A DNA stretch of 64,000 nucleotides, from the NCBI RefSeq assembly GCF_042477335.2, contig NC_091264.1:36566886-36630885 (forward strand), given 5' to 3'. The notes beneath the pieces were generated by a model. It was not told the origin of the DNA, ran no database searches, and worked only from the letters and a program-made list of their open reading frames with translations. This document shows, piece by piece, positions 56,281 to 64,000 of the stretch. The DNA is from Ovis canadensis (Eukaryota > Chordata > Mammalia > Artiodactyla > Bovidae). Position numbers and translations under genes: made by a program. Position 1 is the first letter of the stretch; the number at the start of each line of letters is the position of its first letter.

Positions 56281-56924
56281 TTAGAAGAGTGAAACTAGCT
56301 CTCTGTTTATGAGTAGATTTATTGTAAATGTAGTACTCAAGCCATGAAATTACCAAAATCTAATTAGTGAATCACTAGTATTGGTCATCACATCATTTTG
56401 CCTTTAATTCACCCTGACTATATTATATATATATATCCGGTCCATAAAACTGCCCCTGTGCCTCTTAGAAACAGATCCTGTTTGAAAGATTCCTAAGGAT
56501 CAAGGTTTATTTCTGTTGGTTTCACATGTGCTATGAGAGTGTCATAATATATTTGCACTTTATAGCTTGATGAACCAAACTGTTCTGGCAATTCTTTGCA
56601 TCTTTAGTCACAGAGGGATTAGACATAGGCTGTTATCCAAATCTCATTTAGAAAAAACATATCTTTTCTAAAATAACTCATCCAAACTGTAGCACACTTT
56701 CTTGCATCCTGATAAGTAAGAAACAGAAGTATATATGGTCTCTGTTTGCCATAACTTATTTTCCAAAATAGGAAAACATAGACTGATTAAGCAGTGGCAT
56801 TTCAGGGGACTTGAAAAATAATTTTATATGGACTCCTTATTGGTATTTTGGATTTGCTTTATATTCTTTCAGGAAAAATAAATTTTTATAAAAAGCAGGG
56901 AGAAGGAATATTCACTTCTTATTT
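56281..56924. other. Unassigned AT-rich DNA
   Basis: Contains a short (TA)n at 56423-56437. No supported gene or repeat family. Confidence 0.4.
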
Positions 56925-57246
56925 ATAAACAGCTTATACAACTTAACATCAAAAAATCAGTTTAAAAAATGTGGAGAACTGAGTAGACATTTTTCCCAAA
57001 GCAGATGTGCAGATGGCCAGAAGGCACACGAAAAGGTGCTCAGCATCACTAGTCATCAGGGAAATGCAAATCAAAATGAGATACCACCTCATACCTGTTA
57101 GAATGGTTTTGATCAAAAAGAACATAAATAACAAATATTGGTGAGAACATGGAGAAAGGGCAATCCTCCTACAACTGTTGATGGGAATGTAAGTTGGTGA
57201 AGCCACTATGGAAAACAGTACAAAGGATTCTGAGAAAACTAAAAAT

Positions 57247-58054
57247 AGAATTACCGTATAACCAGTCAGAATGGCTGCGATCCAAAAATCTGCAAGCAAT
57301 AAATGCTGGAGAGGGTGTGGAGAAAAGGGAACCCTCCTACACTGTTGGTGGGAATGCAAACTAGTACAGCCACTATGGAGAACAGTGTGGAGATTCCTTA
57401 AAAAATTGCAAATAGAACTACCTTATGACCCAGCAATCCCACTGCTGGGCATACACACCGAGGAAACCAGAATTGAAAGAGACACATGTACCCCAATGTT
57501 CATCGCAGCACTGTTTATAATAGCCAGGACATGGAAACAACCTAGATGTCCATCAGCAGATGAATGGATAAGAAAGCTGTGGTACATATACACAATGGAG
57601 TATTACTCAGCCGTTAAAAAGAATTCATTTGAATCAGTTCTGTTGAGATGGATGAAACTGGAGCCGATTATACAGAGTGAAGTAAGCCAGAAAGAAAAAC
57701 ACCAATACAGTATACTAACACATATATATGGAATTTAGGAAGATGGCAATGACGACCCTGTATGCAAGACAGGGAAAGAGACACAGATGTGTATAACGGA
57801 CTTTTGGACTCAGAGGGAGAGGGAGAGGGTGGGATGATTTGGGAGAATGACATTCTAACATGTATACTATCGTGTGAATTGAATCGCCAGTCTATGTCTG
57901 ACGCAGGATGCAGCATGCTTGGGGCTGGTGCATGGGGATGACCCAGAAAGATTTTATGGGGAGGGAGGTGGGAGGGGGGTTCATGTTTGGGAATGCATGT
58001 AAGAATTAAAGATTTTAAAATTTAAAAAAAAAAAAAAAGAATTACCGTATAACC
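57247..58054 (+). mobile_element. Young ruminant L1, 5'-truncated, with exact TSD
   Basis: Body 57264-58037 between exact 17 bp repeats 'agaattaccgtataacc' (57247-57263 and 58038-58054). It contains the last part of ORF2, a 3' UTR with G-rich 'gggagaggg' and 'gggaggtgggagggggg' stretches, and a poly-A tail at 58024-58037. It interrupts an older L1 close to the homologous position. Confidence 0.95.
57271..57738 (+). pseudogene. L1 ORF2 C-terminal fragment
   Basis: 155 codons that end at the natural ORF2 stop. The cysteine-histidine cluster of the L1 C-terminal domain ([20 protein letters not shown], a Cx3Cx7-8Hx4C pattern) is complete, followed by '[28 protein letters not shown]' and 'YYSAVKKNSFESVL'. 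It lacks the endonuclease and RT, so it cannot act. The start codon is internal to ORF2 and not a true start. Confidence 0.93.
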
Positions 58055-58215
58055 CAGAAATTCCACTGCTAGGTATATATCAAAATATATATATATATAC
58101 ATCCCTGCTAATTTGAAAAGATACATTCATCCCAATGGTCATAGAAGTTTTATTTACAATAGCCAAGATACAGAATCAAACTAAATTTCCATCAACAGAT
58201 GAGTGGATAAAGAAA

Positions 58216-58221
<6 letters not shown>

Positions 58222-58282
<61 letters not shown>
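58222..58282. repeat. (TA)n(CA)n microsatellite
   Basis: About 17 TA units followed by about 13 CA units inside the old L1. The 95- and 76-codon frames across it are artefacts of the repeat (YIYIYI and THTHTH). Confidence 0.95.
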
Positions 58283-58292
58283 TCTATATGCA

Positions 58293-58442
58293 CAGGCTTC
58301 TCTGCCCATGGGATTCTCTAGGCAAGATTGCTGGAGTGGGTTGCCGTTTCCTTCTCCAGGGGATCTTCGTGATCCAGGATTTGAATCCAGGTCTCCTGCA
58401 CTGCAGGCAGATTCTTTACTGACTGAGCTATGAGGGAATCCC
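58293..58442 (-). repeat. Bov-tA SINE, 3' end missing
   Basis: Reverse copy from 'aggcttctctgcccatggg' to the head complement 'gagctatgagggaatccc'. The part that should precede it (the SINE 3' end, about 60 bp) is absent, and the copy abuts the CA repeat. Deletion of the join is likely. Confidence 0.9.
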
Positions 58443-58729
58443 ATATATATAATAGAAGAACACCCAGCCATAAAAAAACAGAATGAAATTTTTCCATTTG
58501 CAGCAACATGGATGGACCTAGAGATTATCATACTAAGTGAAGTAATCCAGACACAGACAGATTTCATATAATATCTCTTACGTGTGGACTCTAAAAATAA
58601 ATGATACAAATGAGCTTATATACAAAACAGAAATAGACTCACAGACATGGAAAGCAAACTTATGGTTACCAAAGAATAAGGGAGGATGAGGGATAAATTA
58701 GGAGTTTGGGATTAACATATACCCACATG

Positions 58730-58909
58730 CCAGTGCAGGAGACATAAGGGATGCAGGTTTGATCTCCGAGTCAGGAAGATACCCTGGAGAAGGAAATGGC
58801 AACCCACTCTAGTATTTTTGCCTGCGGAATCCCCATGGACCGAGAAGCCTGGCAGGCTACAGTCCATAGGGTTGCAAAGAGGAGTCAGACACAGCTGAAG
58901 CTACGTAGC
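58730..58909 (+). repeat. Bov-tA SINE, 5'-truncated, inside old L1
   Basis: Sense copy that begins in the tRNA-like part (ccagtgcaggagacataagg) and ends with 'cacagctgaagctacgtagc'. L1 sequence resumes right after (cacacactactatctataaaatag). The flanks are similar but no exact TSD can be set. Confidence 0.9.
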
Positions 58910-59324
58910 ATGCACACACTACTATCTATAAAATAGATAACCAACAAGGGCCTACTGTATAGCAAAGGGAACTATACTCAATATTTTGTAATAACCTATA
59001 AAGGAAAAGAATCTGAAAAAGAATATATATGCATATATATGTACATATATGTAAAACTGAATTACTGCTGTACACCTGAAACTAACAAAACATTATAAAT
59101 CAACTATACTTCAATTTTTAAAAATTAACACTTGGGAAAAAATGGTTTTCCATTAAAAAAAAAGAACATATACAATGTGAAACAAATTAACTAGTGCACT
59201 GACTCTGATGCTAAGGCACATAGGATTTCTTACTTTGTTCTCATTGATCAGGGAGTTTGTAGATTTTCAAATATCACTTCCTTTGAAAAACTTTCTCTTA
59301 TTTTCTAGTAAAAGATTTCCTTCC

Positions 59325-59464
59325 CAGTATACTGCATGCATGCTTAGTCATGTCCAACTCTTTACGATCTCGTGGACTGTAGCCTGCCAGGCTCCTCTGT
59401 CCATGGAATTTTCGAGGCAAGAATACTGGAGTTTGTTGACATTTCCTTCTCCATCAGTATACTG
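59325..59464 (-). repeat. BovA SINE (single unit) with exact TSD
   Basis: Reverse BovA monomer, body 59335-59454, between exact 10 bp repeats 'cagtatactg' (59325-59334 and 59455-59464). It has neither tRNA-like head nor AGC tail. Complete from 'gcttagtcatgtccaactc' to 'acatttccttctccat'. Confidence 0.93.
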
Positions 59465-59519
59465 AGAGCATGATTTTTATTCTATGATTGCTACTTTTAC
59501 CATGTTTTCTTTTTCTTAT

Positions 59520-59574
59520 TGGTGTCTGCTGCTGCTGCTGCTGCTGCTGCTAAGTCATTTCAGTCATGGTGTCT
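59520..59574 (-). repeat. Minimal BovA2 3' end insertion (39 bp) with TSD
   Basis: Body 59528-59566: (GCT)8 followed by 'aagtcatttcagtca', which is the complement of the last bases of BovA2. The 8 bp repeats 'tggtgtct' flank it at 59520-59527 and 59567-59574. An extreme 5' truncation. Confidence 0.85.
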
Positions 59575-59976
59575 ACCTCAAATCTATTTAATTCATAGTG
59601 AACAATTGTTGAGACCTTTCCACAGGCCAGAAATGACAATTCCTTCTAAGGATGAATTTTATGTCATCTCAACATATCCATTAAAAATGTTCAAAATTAC
59701 TTGAAGGAATAGATAAAATAATAATGCAAACATACAATGATAAGACTTCCAAGTGCAAAAAGTTATTTAAGTCAATAGTGGGCCATGCGAAGTGGACTCA
59801 TTGCATTAATTGCTCTGAATTGCCACTCTCCTTTACTGATTTCTGGTTCAGAGTGTGTCTGATGATGGGGCAGAATCCTTGTGATACATACATAGCTGAA
59901 TGTGAATGAGATTGGGATGGATCATTGAATTTGGAAAATTCCAAGCACATGATGACATCATTGTATTTGAAGAATT
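59575..59976. other. Unassigned DNA
   Basis: A 61-codon forward frame (59724-59909) has no known domain. No repeat is recognised. Confidence 0.4.
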
Positions 59977-60206
59977 CTATGTGTAGACTTCCCTTGTAGT
60001 TCAGAAGATAATGAATCTGCCTCCAATTCAAGAGACCTGGGTTTGATTGCCAGGTCAGGAAGATTCCCTGAAGAAGGGAATGGCAACCCACTCCAGTATT
60101 CTTGGCTGGAGAATTCCATGGGCAGAGGAGCCTGGTGGGCTACAGTTCATGGGGTTGTGAAGAGTCAGACATGACTGAGTGACTAACACTTCTAACACTA
60201 TGTGTA
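59977..60206 (+). repeat. Bov-tA SINE with TSD
   Basis: Sense copy, body 59986-60197, with an exact 9 bp TSD 'ctatgtgta' (59977-59985 and 60198-60206). It runs from 'gacttcccttgtagttcag' to 'gagtgactaacacttctaaca'. Confidence 0.94.
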
Positions 60207-62704
60207 AGCTTATAAGAGGTCTGAGTTTGAGGAGTTATCATCAAATATTATCTGCCAGTGAGTGCTGACAGGGTGTTTGACCTCATACATGAAGTTCAAA
60301 TGATAGGGTCTCTAATCAGCTTATCTGTTTCTAGAGGTCACACACTCTGCCTTGATAGGAAATCTCTATATTTGAAAATATCATGCCAAATGGCACCTGC
60401 TGCCACAGAGAGTGAAACTGTGTTTTTGCTACTAGAAATACTGCTTTGGCTGTGTGCAAGTTACCAATATTAATTCTGTTTTATGGAATTTGATGGCTTT
60501 TCCAACTGGGTAAACCTGTTTAGTTATTCTTGCTTGGAGCTATTGGCTTGAAAAGTGGCAAAGTAGGGAGAAATATAGCCGAGGCTTTATATTTTGCCCA
60601 CAACTGAGAAGCTGGCAATAATATAGACAAAAAGAAACACGTGTTTAGCCATTTTTTTAGAAGCTTAGTTCGGATTAGTTATCTACCTAACTGAAATTCT
60701 GACCGATTATCATCAAGATAAAAGTTGGCCTAAACATTACTTCCTTGCATTTCAAAAATGTTGTTTTTATGTAAAGAAATAGCACTCTTTGCCTGAACTC
60801 CCCTGAACTCTAGTAAACAGTATTTCTACCATCTAAGGAAAAGCTGGAACACACTAGAATACGCATTGAAGAGGCCAGTTCATATAAATGATATCTATTC
60901 TCTCATGCAGAACAGAAGACTCCAGTTTGTTTTGAAGTAACTAGAGGCCCAACAAACTATGCTGATTAGGAAGTTATCTCGACTAAAATGTGTCCCTTTT
61001 TTATCTGAATCTTATTCATCCAGATTTTCTGTAGCTGGTGACAAGTGTAGCCCACAGCTGGCCATGGCTCTTTCTTCCCTTATCAGTACTACAGATTGCA
61101 GAAAAAATGAATAATAAAATAAAATAGAACAATGGAGAGACCAGAGTCCAGATTCTTCTAACCTCACTACATGGGCTTGAAACACACATTCAATTTTGCT
61201 CAGTTAGCATAGTGATTTAATGTGTTCTACTATGAATATTGTCAGGCAGACTAGAGATCTCCATTTTTCCATTTCCCCACTTTCCCTTTCATGACACTAA
61301 TGTGCTTCGCTCATCTTTATTATTTGTCTGCTTTCTGACAGCTAATAAATATCTTTAGCGTTGGGACTCCTGACTTGATGACTGGATGTAGTTATTTATT
61401 TACTTGTTTGAATTAACCTTGCTCTGTTTTGCTTTGGTTTTAATTATCTTGGCAGCAACTTTCTACACCTTACAGAATAATAAAATTTCTGGCCAGAAAC
61501 TTAGGCAACTAAACACAGGGAACCCCAACACTCCTCGCTCATGATGTCACCTTCCAAAGTGAAGGGTGGAGTGTGGCAAAAGCAGAGGCAGGATTCTACA
61601 TTTTGAAAATAACCTGCAGAGTAGAAAAAAATGAAACCATTTTCTACTTTCCAATATAAAAAGTTTTTAATATAAAACCTAAAATCATTTAATATTGACA
61701 TAACCTGCCTGAGGTTTCCAACTATGCGTAGGAATCACCATGAAAAATGCTTACCTAATAAATCTAAATAAATGTTTATCTAATAAAGGAAAAATATTCA
61801 CTGATTTGGTAAAATTTCAGTGTGGTGCATAATTCATCCCCTTCCATCTTTCTTATCACTGTCAAGTATATGAGGACAGAAAAGTTTAAAATAGATGAGC
61901 ATGTTAGTGAACTATTTAATCTTTTCTAGCTATTTATCCTTGCAAGAATTATAAATTCAGCTCATAATAGACTTTGAATCAGGGAAACTGGAGGAAAAAA
62001 CTTGCAAGTTGTCTTCCTTATACAGCAAAAATGCTATGGCTCAGCATGTATTAAGAAACACAAGATTGACATTTAGAGCACTCTGAAAGAAATATGATTT
62101 TCCGGATTTTCTTGAGTTATCTGGCCTCTCCTCCCATGGAACTTAGAGGGGATTGCCATCCACCAAGCGGTAGGTGAATCCCAGGCAGTCAGAAGGCTGA
62201 ATCACAGAAAGGATAGTGCAAGAGAGCCACCTGCTGCTGGAGGGATGTTCAGGGCAGAGCAAACTATGTGGTATAAAATAGCATCAAAGCAATCTTTTGT
62301 CAAGTCACACAAAAGAACTGTGGTGGCTGCATAAAGAAACAATGGGTGATAAAATATGAATCATAAATGAGGTTTTAAACTCTTTGAGCTGCTCTGGCCT
62401 CTTAACATTTTTTGAGAAACTTACCCAAAGCCCTGATTACTTTGTCTATGGCTATTTATGAGTAAGAAATATGCAGGAAGCTCTTTAAGTTCTATGTGTA
62501 GGTTCCAGATTCAATTTTCTTTCCATACAATTACAGAAAATTTCCTGTTGCAACCATTCCAAGAAGAAAATAGAAAAACAAAGCAGGGAATGTAAACCTA
62601 AAACCAAGGTTTTAAAAGTCTGCTAGTATAATGCATTGGCAGGCTAAACTTGAAATGAGGACCAGTTTCAGGATTATGGATTTTATCCCTGCTGCAAATG
62701 GCTC
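60207..62704. other. Unassigned DNA, 2.5 kb
   Basis: No supported exon. Short frames at 60258-60473 and 61501-61701 have no domain. No young repeat lies inside this stretch. Confidence 0.45.
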
Positions 62705-62890
62705 CTATTCATGGTGCTTTAGATCTCAGATCTCATGTAATTTCTCATGTAATTTTCACAAGTCAATAGTCCTCTTTTCATATTTTAAGGATAGGAAGCA
62801 CACAATGCTGAACTACCTTATTCAAGGTGATATTGTTTCTTGAGGCCAGAGCATGACTGGAACCCAGGATTCCTGACAATTTTCTCCAGC
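62705..62890 (-). repeat. MIR SINE
   Basis: Reverse MIR: 'atcatgtaattttcacaagtcaatagtcctcttttcatattttaag' then 'accttattcaaggtgatattg' then 'ccagagcatgactggaacccaggattcctgac' follows the MIR order (ctcatttaatcctcacaacaacc; cccattttacag; cttgcccaaggtcac; agagccgggattcgaacccaggcagtctgac). Confidence 0.75.
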
Positions 62891-63084
62891 TGTGTTTATA
62901 ACATCACTATGCTCACCAGATTCTCCTCGATTAAATATTCATTAACAATCTCTGTTCTATATGATTGTGGGTGAAGCGAGGTCAAGAAATGAATTCAAAT
63001 AAAAAATATGCAGCCCTGCCAAGGCGGGGAGCCCCAGGCACCACAGGGTGGTCAGAACCTAGATGTGCGTTACATAAAGATGAA

Positions 63085-63290
63085 TTCAGATTCCAGGTTC
63101 ACTGTTTTACTTCTTGATTTATACTATGAGACTTTCTTCAAGGGACTTACATTTTGTGAACTTGGGTTTCCTAAAATGTAAAATAAAGACATCATACTTA
63201 TTCTACAGGATTATTTTAAGAATCTTAAAGATTGTAGAAGTACAGTTTAATGTGTTTTGCTCTTGACTGGCACACATTATTATTGATAAA
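63085..63290 (+). repeat. MIR SINE
   Basis: Sense MIR: 'gattccaggttcactgttttacttcttg' then 'gtgaacttgggtttcctaaaatgtaaaataaagacatcatac' then 'acaggattattttaagaatc' and 'gactggcacacattattat', in the order of the MIR core and 3' part. Confidence 0.75.
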
Positions 63291-63296
63291 CGTGTG

Positions 63297-63511
63297 TGTT
63301 TGCTCAATTGTGTCTGACTCTTTGCAACCCTATGGACTGTAGCACATCAGGCTCCTCTGTCCATGGGATTCTCTGGGCAAGAATACTGGAGTGGGGAGCC
63401 ATTTCCTTCTCCAGGGGATCTTCCCGACCCGGGGATCAGATTGAACCTGTGTCTCCTGTGTCTTTTGCGTTGCAGGCGGATGCTTTATCCACTGAGCCAT
63501 CAAGGAAGCCT
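63297..63511 (-). repeat. Bov-tA SINE
   Basis: Reverse copy from 'gtgtttgctcaattgtgtctg' to 'gagccatcaaggaagcct'. It includes the 'gtctcctgtgtcttttgc' extra segment. No clear TSD. The 77- and 73-codon frames are SINE translation. Confidence 0.93.
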
Positions 63512-63765
63512 AACTATAATGTCAAATAAAACAAAATGGGAATCACAAAAAGTGCTTTTGATACTATGGCCATTTGATAAATGAATGTCTATCCCCTGCT
63601 AAGGAACAGACATGAGAAGGCGCAGATCCTTTACTGCCATCTCCCCAAGACCAATTTAGAGCTTAGGTTTTCCCCTGTGATTAATATTTTCTCCTATAGT
63701 CCTCATATTACTTTTATTTTTCTTTTTATTTCTTTTGTTTTGTTTTAATTTCTTTTTCTTTTTTT

Positions 63766-63862
63766 GGCCATGTCACACAGCTTCTGGGATCTTATTTCCC
63801 AGACCACAGATTGAGTCTATACCCTCCATGGAATCCTAACCACTGGACTACCAGGCAATTTC
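63766..63862 (-). repeat. CHR-type tRNA SINE
   Basis: Reverse copy: 'ggccatgtcacacagcttctggg', 'cccagaccacagattgagtc' and 'taaccactggactaccaggc' match the complement of the CHR SINE (ggccgcgccacgcggc; cccgaccagggatcgaacc; ccactggaccgccaggg). It is preceded by a T-rich tail of about 50 bp (63705-63765). Confidence 0.85.
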
Positions 63863-63914
63863 TTACTTTTTTGTCTTTATTTTAAGCAAGACTTTTCCTT
63901 TTTTTGTTTGTTTG

Positions 63915-64000
63915 TCTATTTTTAAATTTTATTTTATACTGGAGTGCAATAGATTAACAATGTGTTAGTTTAAATGCACAGCAAATTGATGCATTTATAT
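63915..64000 (-). repeat. L1 3' end fragment, runs off the window
   Basis: 'ttttattttatactggagtgcaatagattaacaatgtgttagttt' then 'tgcacagcaaattgatgca' is the reverse of the older L1 tail (ttggagtatagttgatttacaatgttgtgttagttt; gtacagcaaagtgattca). It continues past the right edge. Confidence 0.75.

Larger units (their letters stand above)
56925..59130 (+). mobile_element. Old L1 3' part, broken by three later insertions
   Basis: L1 pieces in order are 56925-57263 (caaagcagatgtgcagatggcc; tcagggaaatgcaaatcaaaatgag), 58038-58292 (ttccactgctaggtatatat; atcaacagatgagtggat), 58443-58729 (cagcaacatggatggacctag) and about 58910-59130 (ctgctgtacacctgaaactaac; tatacttcaat). They are separated by a young L1 (57264-58037) and two Bov-tA copies. 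The (TA)n(CA)n tract at 58222-58281 lies where this L1 family has its TA run. No frame survives. Confidence 0.88.

Noticed and set aside
57264..58037. Tandem duplication of an old L1
   Set aside because: The exact 17 bp flanking repeats, the poly-A tail and the lower divergence show a new insertion.
1..64000. A novel bacterial-type defence, toxin or metabolic system
   Set aside because: The window is ruminant nuclear DNA made of retroelements and unassigned sequence. I see nothing that supports such a system.

Overview
The window looks like nuclear DNA of a pecoran ruminant (cattle, sheep, goat or a relative). It is AT-rich by eye and has no operons or dense coding. It is full of repeats confined to, or typical of, ruminants: Bov-tA SINEs with a tRNA-like head, BovA/BovA2 SINEs ending in (AGC)n, BovB (RTE-type) LINEs ending in the GAACT-type pentamer tail, CHR-type tRNA SINEs and a young ruminant L1. 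Older mammalian repeats lie beneath them: MIR, L2, L1M, MLT1 LTRs and a Tigger-type element. The species cannot be fixed from sequence alone. I can support no host protein-coding exon, so this is intergenic or deep intronic DNA. The long open frames are LINE reverse-transcriptase remnants, and most short ones are SINE translations.

Layout. 1-21 kb: mostly unassigned AT-rich DNA with about 18 Bov SINEs, many with readable target-site duplications (TSDs), old L1/L2/MIR pieces, and (TA)n and (CA)n microsatellites. 21.7-23.2 kb: a 5'-truncated sense BovB whose reverse-transcriptase frame is open but catalytically altered. 23.2-30.6 kb: repeat-poor, with a local three-copy repeat and an MLT1 LTR. 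30.6-45.3 kb: the BovB-rich core, with six BovB loci in both orientations. These include a 3.1 kb near-full antisense copy, a copy split by an L1 tail and a SINE, a twin-primed rearranged copy with a clear TSD, and a copy lodged inside a Tigger-type DNA transposon. An unexplained GC-rich 580 bp island sits at 35.66-36.24 kb. 45.3-56.9 kb: mostly unassigned, with MLT1, MIR and L2 remnants, two very young BovA insertions and an LTR-like stretch. 56.9-59.1 kb: an old L1 broken by a younger L1 (17 bp TSD) and two Bov-tA SINEs. 59.1-64 kb: more SINEs, MIRs and an L1 tail.

Functional reading. The elements are linked by retrotransposition, not by a shared pathway. L1- or BovB-type machinery inserts copies in trans or in cis, and nesting plus TSD decay gives a relative order: L2/MIR/MLT1/Tigger, then L1M, then BovB and Bov-tA, then BovA2/BovA and the young L1. 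I found no CRISPR array, bacterial system, intact virus, RNA gene or novel protein system. The points most worth a second look are the GC-rich island, the twin-primed BovB, the open but mutated BovB frame, the nested insertions and the young SINE insertions that may be polymorphic.
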